From the NCBI GenBank assembly GCA_008921705.1, contig VFFE01007016.1, positions 241,225 to 305,224 on the forward strand: a stretch of DNA of 64,000 nucleotides, read 5' to 3'. Below are positions 1 through 12,143 of this stretch, piece after piece. The notes beneath the pieces were generated by a model. It saw only the letters and a list, made by a program, of their open reading frames with translations. It searched no databases and was not told the DNA's origin. The DNA is from Burhinus oedicnemus (lineage: Eukaryota > Chordata > Aves > Charadriiformes > Burhinidae). A program made the position numbers and the translations under genes. Numbering within the stretch: position 1 is the first letter of the stretch; each line of letters opens with the position of its first letter.

Positions 1-6
1 GAATTT

Positions 7-22
7 GGGGGGGGGGGGGGGG
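7..22. repeat. G16 homopolymer at window edge
   Basis: Sixteen consecutive G residues directly after GAATTT. A run this long is prone to length error in sequencing and could form a G-quadruplex. Being so close to the left edge it might mark an assembly junction, but the flanking sequence looks like normal single-copy DNA. Confidence 0.9.
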
Positions 23-3000
23 AACTCCAAACACTCCTCTCCCAGCTGTCCGCACTCGGCAGCGTGCATCCCATCTGCTGAAGGACATGGGAATTACCCA
101 GCAGACAGCCCAGAAAGTGCGGTGACAAATTCTAGTAGAGGACATTGGGCTTGCCTTGAGTCGTAGGTCAATTGCCAATGCAGAATTGTCTAAAAGAGCT
201 GTTCCTCCCTCATTTTTTCTCACGCTATGCCATTACCTTTCCTCTCTGCCATAGGTCCTGTACAAATCCTACCTGTCTAATGCCATCAGCTGCTAAGATC
301 AACAGCAGTTCCCACTTTGTGCTGCTTGTCACACAGCTGATCGGCCCTGTTACCGGCTAAGAGTGACACAACCCTACTGCGAGCAAACTCCTGAAATTTA
401 AAAAGCCTTTTTACATTTCAAGGAGCGAGACCTGCAAGGGGACGGGCTCCAGGTTTGTACTCCAGAAAACATTTATCACTACAGAACTGAAACATGGTGT
501 GAAAATAAAAGCTCTCGAAACCTGCTTTCACACATTCCCCAGCGTGCCCAGAGGTGTTCCTGCTATGATACACCTAACAACGCTCTTGAGAATTGTTTTC
601 ACAAGCTAAAAATACAAACAAAACAGCAACAGAGTCAAGAAGCACTTCTTCAAATGCCTCGAATCTAGGCTATTTGTGCTCTAACGACGTTGTAGAAACA
701 GTGTTAATATATATTTAGATGTTACAGAAGGCCACAGGACAAGACATCAGCAAACGACGAGTGCCGTAATACAGAGCGTGTCTCGACTAAGGTGGCAGGT
801 TTATATCGGATCACCGACCTTTGTCCTGCCTAACCAGCCTGTATTTTACAATTCAAGTCACATGTATTTGTGTATATACAAACGTACATGAGATACTTGC
901 ATTCTTTCTTGTGTACAAAACACACTGAAAGCAGAAGATGCAGATGAGAAAAGCAGCAGATGAGTCTCCTTGGAGGGTTCCTAGGCAAAGATGTTTAAAC
1001 AAAGTAATTTAAAACCAGAACGAATCTTACAAAGCGCTTCTCAGCATCGCATTTTACTTGCTTGTTTTCAACTTCATCTGGAAAAAAAGCCTCAGAGGGA
1101 ACCAAACCACTTTAGCTGCAGCTTCCTCATTCCTGACGTCATCTGGAGAACTTCACCAACCTCCTTCCCTGCCAGTTACACATCAAACTTTCCAGAACAA
1201 TTACATCTGCAGCAACGAGAATTAAAAACATTAGCTAGTCATTGCCCGTCACACCTCCGAAGCACTAGCATTGCCTGGGATCGAGAGACAAGAAGAAATG
1301 GGCTTCCCGTGTCTGCGAGGCAGCGCAGAACCATGCAAGGACTCGGCGCTCGAGTCCCACGTGCCTCCCTCGCTGCAGAAACCAGAGCTTTCTCAGCCCA
1401 CGGGGCTGGAAGGGAACGCGCGAGATGTGGCATCAATAACATTTGGCAATAAATCAATCATAAACTCCACGAAAACAGTGTAGCAAGGGGATGCCCACGA
1501 TAAAGCCCGGAGAGGTGCAGAGAGGCGCCTGCAGCCACCCCACGCCGGGCTCAGCGGAGAGCACCCATTCATCCCAACGACTGCTCCGTTCAGGATGGGC
1601 TGACCCACCGTTCCCACAACAGGACCCCGCAAATGACTTTATTTAACCAGGAAAACAGATTTCTGTTGTTTCTAAAGGCAAATGAATCTAGCTCGGGCTG
1701 CAGAGGGCCGAGCTGTGCTTCTCTCGGTGCCAATAAAAGCATCGGGATTGCGGAGGAGACTTCAGAGACTGTGCGTGCCTTCAGTCTCCCATGGATTGTA
1801 TCTCGGCAGAAACGAGGGCTCAGGCGGCACAACAGATCGGGCTGCAACTGTAAAGAAGTCCAACACTGTTGAGGCTGTTTCTCTCAAGTTCTCGATGGAT
1901 TATTTTAAATTTACTTAAAGACTTCCCGCAGTTTACTGGTCTGCAGTGAGAATGGGGCATCTTGGGGAGGGGCTGGTGAAGCATAGCATTTCTCAGGCCG
2001 GTACGGGCAGACGCTATTTGTTCTCATTTTGTCACTTTGCAGCACGTACGTGACCCCACCTGCGGCCGAGCTCTGCCCAAAGATGCGAATACCAGCGTTT
2101 CTGGGCTGGAGGGTCCTGCCTGCGTGCTCCCGGGCAGAAGGTGAATGGGGAAAGATGTCCCCAGAGAAGCGACGCAAAGGGTCACCCGGCAGGTCGGCAG
2201 CAGAGCCGGGAGCCACGTACCGCTCCTGCACGTCCTCCACAAACTCCCAGGCTGCGGGGCACCTCCGCACCCGCACAGCCGGGAATCCTCTGCCGCTAAG
2301 GTGCGAAGGCAGAGGCGGACGTCATGAGGCGGATTTATTCTTAGGTCACTGTGCAGGGATGCACAATTCTTTACTTTTTAGTGCCCGGGTATTTAACCTT
2401 AATGCTCCACTGATGTTATTTCTTCTACGGAATTTTATATACGTGTCTATAGACGAATTTGCGATATATAAATAGCGTAGACGAGAGGTGACCTTTACGT
2501 TTGTGCATGTGGAGATTCATACAGCATGAGGGCTAGCTAGGAGGCTGAAGTCATTAAGATATGTTCTCTATAAAGCTTCTTATGAATTATTTGTAAGCTA
2601 TTTTCTCACTTATTTTGTTATAATACTCCCACATACTCACCAACCAGTAAAAATAGCTTAACAGTGAATACATGTTTCGGAAGTCTGTTTGCCTATTTTT
2701 CTTTTGTGCAGCAGCTGCTGTTGCCATGCTGTCGTTGCTATGTTTTCCTTTTGCTTTCTTTTTCTTAAGAAGGGGGGAAAAAAAAAATCTATTCCCTAAA
2801 CATGCTAGACTCGGTTCATGGAACAAAATACCTGAGGTATTGCCTAGAGGAATAGAACATAACCTGGCTGGAAGAGCATAGCTTAAGTGTGGAAGAAAGT
2901 CTTCTTGACACTAATATACAAATTCTTATCTGAAAGAGTTAATGAAACTACAAATACTATTTAGACAGACTATCAAAACGCTTCAGGCAAAGATCATTAA

Positions 3001-3599
3001 AAAGAAGTATTAATGGTTCTTAGAAACTGGGCAGAGAAAGGTAAAACTGCGTGCTGAACTCTAAGTTGATAAGGAGGCAGGGGAAAAAATAGATTTAAAA
3101 GAATAGATGTGGCCAAGTCTCATCTGGAAGATAAGACAATGAAGTCGCTCAATAAACTTGTCAGAACAATCCTTAAAGCTCGACAGCTAAAATTTGGCTC
3201 TGTGGGATGCCCCTGAGAAATGCACGCGCTCTTTCCAAAGGCCACAAGTCCAAGGTGCAAAATTTAACTCTGGGCTGTGGGCCCCAGGTTGCCACCTTCT
3301 GCTTCTGGTCCCTGTACGAAGAGCGGTGGGCGTTTGTTGAACCAGGGTTGAGGCTCAGCAATTAAGCTCTGGAAAGCCATTGCTTTGGGTTGCCCATCCC
3401 TGCTTTGCCTCTCAGCTCCAGAAGAACCTGGATGAGCCTTCCAACCTTGTTCTCCTGCCAACCTCCCTGGAGGTCCCAGGAAGGAGAGTGGCAACGTGAT
3501 GACAAGAATCAATAGTTTCAGCCCAACAATCGATGACTCAGGAGACAGAAAAAACTACGAGATGGCAAAATGACTTAGGTGGGTCAGGAGTGTGGAGAA
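23..3599. other. Non-coding stretch, no gene recognised
   Basis: Mixed composition with moderately GC-rich patches at about 1270-1620 and 2040-2330 and an AT-rich part at 2380-2660. A perfect cAMP-response-element consensus (TGACGTCA) lies at 1134-1141. Open frames occur in several frames and on both strands over the same bases, the longest about 150 residues. None shows a domain, signal peptide or compositional bias typical of a real exon. I recognise no repeat family here. Confidence 0.55.
1134..1141. promoter_or_regulatory. Consensus CRE palindrome
   Basis: TGACGTCA is the full palindromic CREB/ATF consensus. An exact 8-mer is expected by chance about once per 65 kb, less often for CpG-containing words in a vertebrate genome. 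It is mildly notable, but nothing around it (no CpG island, no TATA element) makes a promoter evident. Confidence 0.35.
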
Positions 3600-4000
3600 C
3601 TGTGAGGGACCAGGAGGACCTGTGAAATTTGGGTCACTGGACAAGCTACGGCAGAAGACATTTAATACAGACAAGTGCAGCGTAGTGCACATTGTTCTGA
3701 CAATTTAAAGGGCTCTTAACACGCTCATGGGTTTGGAAATGATGTAACCTCTCAGAATAAAAAGCCAAGTGCCACTGTGGCCGGCTGAAAGACAACTTCT
3801 CAGCGTACGGTGTCACTCAAAACAGCAAGTAAGATGTCAAAATAAGATGTGTTTGAAAAAACCAAAAAGGCTAGAAGTACCATGTCACATTTCTATACAA
3901 GTTGAGAGCATGACCTCTTCTCCTGGGCAGTCAGTCAGCCTTGGTGAATTCAGCACAAACCAAGGGCAACAGACGAATTAGGTTTCCCTTGTTTGAGGCA
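3600..4000 (+). mobile_element. Ancient CR1 LINE fragment, sense, ORF2 region after the RT core
   Basis: At 3631-3693 one frame reads GSLDKLRQKTFNTDKCSVVH, which closely follows the conserved CR1 ORF2 stretch around LDKLxxWQxKFNxDKCKVxH. Downstream DNA keeps the order of old amniote CR1 consensus sequence: a CTCAG-containing block near 3755, then a block near 3820-3940 resembling the part that ends TATATAAATCCATGG. The piece is heavily diverged and broken by stops. The boundaries are approximate, and traces may extend to about 4200. Known: CR1 is the dominant LINE of birds and reptiles. Inferred: an insertion predating the radiation of modern birds. Confidence 0.7.
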
Positions 4001-4614
4001 TGTGCTACGTAACCTGCCTCGTTCCTCTGAAGAAGATCTCCATCGCTGACTGCATCGCTGGGTCACCAGGAGAGACATTAAAGGCTGGAACAATTTACTG
4101 CAGAATTAAGAAGGGCAACAGTAAAATAGAGATGGTCAATGTGGTGAATGCTGAGTAGGATGCTATGCTAGAAAAGAGACTTCCAGTATTTCAGGTACTC
4201 TTCAGCTATTACCCTCCTTGACTGAGGTGGGTGAGAGGTACAAAGCACAGCTGGATACAAGAAGATGACCCTTTCTCTTTCTGGAGTATGTCTGCATTAG
4301 CTGCCACTTTTCCACATGGAAAACCACGTTTCTCTAGGTCAAAAAAACCCCAACCGCCCACCTGTGTGGCGCTAACCCTGACTATAAGCCTAACGCACAG
4401 CACCATTGAGACCAGTTCTGCCATTCACTGTGCATTACTGCTGCCTTTACCCGCATCCCGTCAGCCCCAGACTTCGGGGTCTACCAAAGACTGTCTTCCT
4501 CATGCCGCCGTCCATGAGGACCACCACTTCCAGCCATGCCAAAGAAATCATACAGAGCTGCGTAGTCCCACGATTACTACCTGGGAGCGAGGAGCTTCCG
4601 ACTTCATCCCTCAC
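4001..4614. other. Non-coding stretch, no gene recognised
   Basis: A frame of 170 codons (4231-4743, plus strand) runs through this segment and into the MIR relic. It begins inside sequence that may be residual CR1, has no recognisable domain and is serine/proline/histidine-rich, as expected from C-rich DNA. I treat it as chance. Confidence 0.5.
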
Positions 4615-4800
4615 TTTAGGTCCCAGCATGACCTACACAAGCAGCATCATTTCCCTGCATCTCAATATCCTCACCCTCCAGCAGAACTAATAACAGCTCC
4701 TCCAACAAGCAGGCGTGCTGTGAGAATCAATTGGTATTTGTAAAGGCCTTTGAGAAACGTAAGGCACAGTCTGTATGTGAAAATTATTGATATGATTCAT
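4615..4800 (+). mobile_element. MIR-like ancient SINE relic, sense
   Basis: The order of blocks matches the MIR consensus: a TTTCC-CTGCATCTCAATATCCTCA part like the 'cctcagtttcctcatctgtaaaatg' core, then TAATAACAGCTCC, TGCTGTGAGAATCAATT and TTTGTAAAGGCCTTTGAGA, the last like the 'TGTAAAGCGCTTTGAGA' 3' part of amniote MIR copies. It lacks an obvious 5' tRNA-derived head. MIRs are fossil non-autonomous SINEs once mobilised by L2 machinery. The extent is approximate. Confidence 0.65.
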
Positions 4801-7800
4801 TACTAGGCATTCATACTCTATTTATACAACCCCTAGTCTATTACTAAATATTATGTCCATTTGAATATTGAAATCACTGCTGCTAATAATTTCTGCTAAT
4901 GTTACACCGGTCTTTCGGAGGTGGCTTTTTCAACTTGAATGGGAGAATTGTGGAGGCAGTGAAAAAGGGAACAAATGCCAGAAGAGGAATTAAAAAGAGG
5001 ACAACAGCTCTGTGCAGGCTTTATGGAAAACAATACAAAATCCATTTCACATGTAACTTTGTGTTAACACTTATCTGATGCCTCTTCCCGTGCGCTTTCT
5101 TCTCAGCTGAATTTGTGTGAAAATCTGATCTCCATTAGCCCTCGCCCGCGAGATGAAAATGAGCAAACCCGAGCACATTGTGTCTCTCCAGACACACCAC
5201 TTGCTCCTGGCACGCTGGCCCGAGCGACACCTGAGCCCCCTCTCCGTGACCAGTCTCCTTTGTGGGGAGCGGGGATGCTCCATCCGAACCACCATCCTCC
5301 GACCCCTCAATCGCCAACTCCGACATTCTCTGCCCGAGAGCCCTGCCTTTTACTTTGCCGTGCTACTAAAAGCAGCACAATCTGGGACTACTCAAAAAAC
5401 TCCGTTTCTGAGAAGCAAGAGCATATGTCTATACATTACATATTTATTCACACGCTGAGGCATGTTCCCACTCCCGAGACACACACGGTATGTTCCGAGT
5501 TTCTCACTCCAGCATGTTTTGCAAATCTGCTCTCCACCCCCTCTATTCCCTCGTTTCACTTTATCAGTATCTTGTTTAAGGGAAATGCCGCTTACTGTAA
5601 ACTGGAAATGTTAACATCAGGTCAACAGACCATTTATTAAGAAGCAGCTGTGGGAGAGGGAGCGATGGGGCACAGCTATTTTCCTGGCTCAGCTTCTTTT
5701 CCTTCCAGTTGGAATATTTATTTCCTTGCTGTGATCTTTCTACTCACTCTTTGCGCTGACAAAACGCTGCCAATATCTGCTGCGCGGGAACTCAAGGACA
5801 ATCAATATTTCACTTGAATCAAATACAATGATTTTTTTTTTGTTGTTTTGTTTTCAAAGCTCAACGTTTTGCAATTAAACCTCTCACAACATGGGGAAAG
5901 TTGAGGTGGGGGTTCTTTTGTGAAAGGCAGGAGGGAGCAGCACAGAAGTAGAAACCAGAGCAAACCAGCAGCGAAGCCAATAGAAATATGCTGCATCCTT
6001 TTTTCTTTTTAATACATTTTTTACGAGAAGTGAGATCTTTGATTACATTTTTGATTAGGAGAGACAGGCATTGCCCTGCCCAATGCACAGTTAGAGGGAA
6101 AGGAGCCTTTCATGTTCATAGATATCAGACATCAAAACAGCCATTCCCAACTCTTAAAAGGATCAGACAAAACTGCAGCTCAAACTGTGCCAGAGACTTT
6201 GGTGCAGGCAGGTTCCCGGCGGAAGGCAGTCTCGGAGCTGTAAGAAATCATGTGGATGCTGACACTCCTGTTGAGTGTGGGGAGAAACACGGGGAATTTC
6301 TCCCAGGGAAATCCAGGACCATTGTAAAGGCATTTCAGGATGAGAAGACTAAGAGCCAGGACAGCCAGGCTGCAAGGGGAACCGCCAAAAAGGAGCTCCT
6401 GGTTGTAAGGAAAGAGTAGCTGCTCCATCAGAGGGTCCAGGTAGGACAGCCCAGTGGGGAAAGCAACCAGCAGAGCGCAAACGATGGCAGGATTTTTACT
6501 TTTATGACAAAGATGTCACAGCTTCCCCTCTCTCTCCTTCCTAAAGACTCATGGACTTAGTGGACCTCCCAAACATGCTGATGCCCAGGCGCAGGACGAG
6601 TACGCTGACCACCAGCTCTGCTGTGCAACACCACTGGTCTCCGTCTTTAGAGCTGCAGAGCGCCCCACATGGCCTCCTTGCTTTAGAGGTCACCTTGATT
6701 TCCTGATAACCTACAACGGTTGAATCGCGTGAACAAGAGATTAGAGTTCTGATCTTGCACGACTCCAATTGAATACTAACAATGGCAGCACGGTGTCCCA
6801 GCTTGTTCCTTACCATTACTGCAAGAACCCTTCGTTTGGCTGTGGGATCTGCAAAATCTCAACGGTTGGAACAAGACAGGATAGCAAATCAACTCATCAA
6901 TTCACTCACAGATTAGTTCAGCCTGGATTCAAGCACCTTCTCCTGCCACAGCTTGCCAGCATGCATTACAGAAGAAAAAACCCAAACCCTTGACAATTTT
7001 TCAAGGTCTGTAGCAGGGGGTGCCTAGGTTGGTGGCAAATAAGATGAACATCTTACCAGAATTTGGCTCAGCGGTGCAAACAGATGTCCTGAAAGCACTG
7101 GCTGCACCCGAAGCTAACTTGGATGCCAACTCAGACACCTGAACCTTCTCCATATGTCCCCAGTGCTGAATACTGACCCTCAACCATGATATGGACTCGC
7201 TGGTGCACAAGCGGTTGTATCTCACTGCACTCAGTCTTACCGCCAGCCTGCTTCTAATCTTTCTTTACAGAGGAGCGTCCTTCAAGGCATCGTAGCACCA
7301 CCTCACCTCTGCTGTCACCCTTCATCTTCCCCCTAAGTAGAGACAGTGTTGGCACCGCGCAGCCACCGATGCCAGGACACCAGCTAGTCCAGCCTGTCTC
7401 TGTCTGTGGCCTCCATCCCTGGCTGGCCCAAAGACCTGGCAGCAGCAATCCAAACAGCATTAAGCTGACTCCACGCTCAGACCGATAACAACCAGCTTGC
7501 GATGGACAATTGCTCCTTCTCCCAAGGCTGCCAGGGCTGCTGCAGATTTTTATCCTCTTTTTCCCTGCTAATACAGCAATAACGTCAGACCAAAGGAGTC
7601 TAGGAGATGCCCACAACTCACTCTCAGCGGTAGGTTGACACCCAGCCCTACATCTACATTAAAGATGAGCACGGCCATCACTCAAACAGCCGAGCACCTG
7701 GGTAAGATAAGTGCTTGGATGAAAAACAGCTGGCTCCAGCTCAGCCCGGACATTGCAGAGGTGCTGCCGGCAGCGAGAGGATCTGCCAGAAAATTCAACC

Positions 7801-9984
7801 CCATCTTCCACTGAAGTGCCATATCTATCTGGGAGATGAATAGCCCTTATTTCCCTCTGCACACATCGCTGCTACTGATATGCACCAGAAGTGGCCACAA
7901 ACACCTCTTCCCCAGTTCAGACCAGCCAGGAGGTTGCAGCCTTCTCACTCCGACGTAGGCTTAGCTAGCGGGATCTCTGCCTCTCTTCCCGAGGGGATAA
8001 TTCACATGCACGCTTCTCAGCTGGATCAGCTCACACCACTTGTCCACTTAGCACGGAGGCAGGTGAGAACACGCTGTACTCCAGTGCTGCGCCGTATTGG
8101 CTTGCCATTAAATAGCAGATACGCAGCCATTGATTTCAGTTAGATTTTTGTTCCTAGCAAACTCTAGAAATACTTAGCCCAAAGCCTTAAGTGCTTCTGA
8201 ACACGTGCCCTCCTTGTTTTCTATCGTTTATCGACGTGTTCAGTATCTCTCAGCGCAGAAGACAGACCGGAGGAATGCAGCAATCCCATTTCCCCCACCG
8301 AAGTCACCGACGCGATCACAGCAGCAATGGGAGCACGGCTATTCCGCGGCTCTTGCAGCTTTTTCCTCCGTGAGCCGTGTGGACCTCTCATTGTTTTTGA
8401 GGCTTTGATTTCACTAGCTGCACTGATTCCATGACACCGCCAATTGTTATTTTTTAATCTCTAACAAACAATGGTGAGCTGCTGAAGCTGCAGGCACAGC
8501 CCCATGCAGTGATTAGCTGCACGGTGGAAGACAAGTAAGATTGCCCCAACATTTTGACACGAATAACAATGAGGTAGATAATTTTTCTAGGACCGCTTTC
8601 CTGCAAAGCAGCCTTTTAGAAAAATGCCAGTAACGTCCCAGAGGTATTTGGTCCTCTGGATGACGGTGAAGAAACGACAAATTAGTTCTTTCTGCAGCCT
8701 GTAGAGCTGTTCCCACACGTGATCTCAGTGTTAGAGGATGAACTCAAGGTACAGAAACAAATACAGCAGGCAACACGTGCCATGGAGGATTCGTACAAAC
8801 ATCTCCTCCTAAGCATAGCCCCCTCCTGCAGTCTCTTGCCCTGGGTCCTGCTTACCACGTGCCACCAAAACAGACCAAACCCAAGACCCCAAGCTTCAAG
8901 CATGGCGTGCCCGTCGAAGCAGGCTGGCCTGTGTTCTGCTACAGAGAGGGGCAGAGAGAGGAAAAACAAGGAGAAAATGCACTGCTTAGAGGAAACCTGT
9001 GCCGGCGAAGAAGGGAAAGAGGCAGATCAAGACGCCGCACCAGGGAGTTAACAGGCACCGGCTGGATATCTTCAGCTCAGGCAAGCATTATCCCAACCAA
9101 TTTATATGTAACCAGCTTAGTCGAAACACCACTTAATTTAAAACAACCAGGAAACAAAATAATATCTTCAAGGTCAGGTGGGGCCAGCTTGTTAAGGGCA
9201 GGACAATTTTATTTCCCGCTGACTTGCCACCCATACTAATGGTCCCTCCACAAGAGCGCTGTCAAGGTGAAAAGAGCAGCACACAACTCCAGACTCAAAA
9301 CAGCCTGTGACGTGCGACAAAGCCATCTGCAGCTTCACTCTCAAGGCTGGTAGAGTTGTAACAGCACAGCTCGCAGTCCCAAACAGCGACCTGCCTGCAG
9401 ACGCTTCTGTTGAGTTGGAAATGAGAACAGAAACCTTTGAGGAACACTTCAGAAGATGAGCCTCTGGATCCCCTGCTCTTCAGCCGTGTATCTGGAACAG
9501 TGCAAAGCGCCAGGGGAAGGGACTTCCCTTGACAGTGCAACGGCACTCTAAATACAGTTATTTGCAAACCAACAGCAGATGTAAATGGCCTAGAAGCCCC
9601 CCTTTGCCCTGGGTTCCTGTGATGCTGCTGGCACACACCGTAACACTAGCGAGGCCGAGGACAGACAAACTCAACCCGCTGGTGCCGAGGGACACCCAGG
9701 ATCTTGGTGCAGCGTGAGCTGTCAATGGGGCAGCACACGGCCACGTGGCCACCCTCCACTGCTCGTTTGCCCATTCATAAATGCCTCGCCGTTCCCACAA
9801 AGGTCAAGGTCTCAGAAAGCAGGAAGGGGCGGTATGAAGAACTACGCAGAAGTCCACCAGGAGACAGCTTCTGCACCAGCCGCGGGACTGCACCCGGTGA
9901 GCAGGCAAAGTCCAGAGGCGATGCCCAACTTGATTAAAATGAAGACATATTCCCGTACCTGCTGTGCTCTCTTGTACAGATGCT
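4801..9984. other. Non-coding stretch, no gene or repeat recognised
   Basis: Over 5 kb without a recognised element. AT-rich parts lie at 4800-4900, 5570-5640 and 5800-6060. The sequence at 5560-5650 (TTATCAG, TTTAAG, TGTTAACA-type words) is mildly reminiscent of regulatory DNA. Frames of 120-175 codons (for example 5113-5640 plus, 5988-6419 plus, 7254-7616 minus) overlap counterparts on the other strand and have no family resemblance. I see no splice-framed exon I would defend. Confidence 0.5.
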
Positions 9985-10137
9985 GTTCCTCCGGTTTTCA
10001 GTTTGTAAAATAGAGGAATACTTGCTGTACCTCACAACGGTCCTGGAAGGCTTAATTCATGTTTGTGAAGTGCTTTCAGATCTTAAATTGGAAGGCATGA
10101 GAAAGCACAAGTTGTTATTATAATTGCATTATTAAGC
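9985..10137 (+). mobile_element. MIR-like ancient SINE relic, sense
   Basis: Clear collinear match to the MIR core and 3' part: TTTTCAGTTTGTAAAATAGAGGAATA (core, 10000-10020 region), then CTGTACCTCACAACGG, then GGAAGGCTTAATTCATGTTTGTGAAGTGCTTTCAGATC, ending in a TTATTATAATTGCATTATTA tail. This is the best-preserved MIR of the window. An old antisense CR1 follows directly downstream. Confidence 0.75.
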
Positions 10138-10254
10138 GCTGTTAAAAAAAATTCAGCTTACATTTCGTAGAATTCAGGTCCTTCTTCAGACTAGCTTTAT
10201 GTCCCTTGACACATGTATTTGACAATAACCCAAATAGCCTTGATCTTTTATTCC

Positions 10255-10885
10255 CAGCAGGGTTTTCTTTATACCTTAATGAGGTCTCTTCTTAATCTTT
10301 GTTCCAAAGAATAAACACCTCATCTCAGCATAACCAAATTCTCTGAGCTGCTACGTGTGAGCTTGGTTTCCCTCTGCCAGACTGGGTCTGCGTCGGTAAG
10401 CCCAGCCCAGTAAGGGGTCCAGACTGGTGAGGAGGAATACGGATGGGATCTCACACATCCCTCACAAGATGCCACAGCACACTCGTGGATTTGCACGCGA
10501 TATCTCCATTTCTGCCAGTTAGGACATTCCTGAAATATTTTACAGCTCCTGAGAGCTGTGCCAGGTTATTTAGTCCCAAATACAGCAGTATTTTTATCCC
10601 TCTCGTCCATAATGCCTGATCTTCAGCCTTATCTCTGTTGCGTAGCACAGGGTGCTCCCAGGATATATTCCTGACTATATTTCTGTCTTCAGACTCCAAC
10701 ACTTCACGTCCCTTACCCTTACCCTCACCATTACCAAATCACCCAGAGATCTACAGCCTCGTTGATATTGACTTTCTTCTCTCCTCAATTCTTCTCTCAG
10801 GTTTCCTTTTTCTCCCCCCTATCATCTGCAAATTGCATCGTTTTTATCTTTTGCTATGCTGGAAATCTTATCATGAAAGAGAGAC
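10255..10885 (-). mobile_element. Ancient CR1 LINE fragment, antisense
   Basis: Read on the plus strand, blocks appear in the order expected of a reverse-complemented old CR1: TAATGAGGTCTCTTCTTAAT (near 10278), an AATAAACACCTCATCTCAGC block, AATACGGATGGGATCTCACA (near 10436; like the 'attccagatggggtctcacc' part), GATATCTCCATTTCTG (near 10500), and ATCATCTGCAAATTGCATCG (near 10823), the antisense of the FADD-type region of ORF2. The copy is highly eroded and its limits are uncertain by about 50 bases. Confidence 0.6.
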
Positions 10886-11494
10886 TTTTCTTTTTTCTTT
10901 TTTTAATTAGTACTTGGTAATATTACCAAGCTGTGAGTTTATGGCTTTGTAGATCTTATATTTTTGACACTAATTACTCACAAAGGCTTTTAAAGCAGCA
11001 TTTCAACATAGCAACTGCCATGACTGTAATTAAGTAAGAAGCAGCAAATTTTTTTTACATTTCAGAAAAAGGCTCCAGCGTTCCTGCCCCGTACCACAGC
11101 TCAGCCCCTGGTATCACTCCGACGAACGAGACCAGACGTCGAAAACATATTACACCCGACGCATGCACAGCCCTCCCCACCCTCACCCGAGCTGATGTAT
11201 TAATAGTGCTGTCAGCACGGAGGATCCACAGGGATTCACCACTTGCCTATTGCCAATCCGAAGGGCTCGGCTAATTTTAGACTCGTGGTTTCTGCTTCTT
11301 GCGGGAGAATGTTTTTCCCCCCGTTCGAACCTCAAAGACTCACGTTGTACCGACCACATGACTGCGCTTGATTTATTTCCTCCCCATCGTCTCCTCACTG
11401 GGACCCAGAGGGAACGCGGAGGGACGTACTGGTTTCCATATTGATGCTGGACATGTTGCCTGGAAGGTGCCAGGGCAGCAAGCGCTCTCATGAT
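10886..11494. other. Non-coding stretch, no gene recognised
   Basis: AT-rich at 10890-11060 and more GC-rich at 11060-11490. No repeat family or exon recognised. Confidence 0.5.
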
Positions 11495-11715
11495 ATGTTT
11501 GTAAACGAGCTGTTAGGAGGATGATCAATTAAAGGCATCTCAGTGGGGAGAGTTTGATTCCACTGGCCTAATTCATTTTCAAATTACTCCAGGATGCTGC
11601 CTTTTACTATTACATTATTTGTTCTGAAGCTCCAAATTAAGATTTTATTGCACCATTAATTTTTATGCAGAAATTACCATTAAAATCAATGTTTTCTGCT
11701 TAAAACTTGACAGTT
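11495..11715. other. Candidate conserved non-coding element, AT-rich
   Basis: A sharply AT-rich block between GC-richer flanks. It contains TGTTTGTAAAC-like forkhead words (11495-11510), ATCAATTAAAGG, CCTAATTCATTTTCAAATTA, CATTAATTTTTATGCAG and ATTACCATTAAAATCAATG. There is no simple repeat and no CR1 or MIR similarity. The pattern of intact AT-rich homeodomain, forkhead and POU-type words resembles vertebrate developmental enhancers, but sequence alone cannot show conservation. Confidence 0.3.
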
Positions 11716-12143
11716 TGAGATGACTGATTGTCTAGCCTGTTTCTGACTGCTTTACTGCCTCGGAAGCGGCTGGGTCCGTCCTGGTGTGCCGCTAACTCTG
11801 AGCAACGTTTTCATTGCACCTTACCAACACTTGGGCGCATCCATCCTGGGCAGCTGGGGCACCCGCGGCAGCACATTGTGTGTCTCCAACATCACAGGCT
11901 GCTGTTTCCAACATCTCCTGGGGGATGCAGATCATCCCTCTGCTAACGAGCCAAGGATAGCGATGGAGCCAGGTCTCCAGCAGAGGTCGGAGCGCTGCCT
12001 TGCCTTCTGCCCTGGCAGGGAATGCTCAGGGGAACAAGCTGGGCATGGGCACCCCGGCCGTGCCAGCTCCTCCTGCTGCGCTGGGACAGACACCCAAGCA
12101 TGGTCTGCACCTGGGGTTACAACCCCGGCCGGGCTGCCAAGAT
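11716..12143. other. Non-coding stretch upstream of antisense CR1
   Basis: GC-rich (roughly 55-60 percent by eye). Overlapping frames on the plus strand (11786-12184 and others) run into the CR1 tail and so are not genuine coding units. Nothing else recognised. Confidence 0.5.

Noticed and set aside
10710..10728. CCCTTACCCTTACCCT words resembling telomeric repeat
   Set aside because: The vertebrate telomere unit is CCCTAA. This is CCCTTA, barely two units long, and lies inside an ancient CR1.
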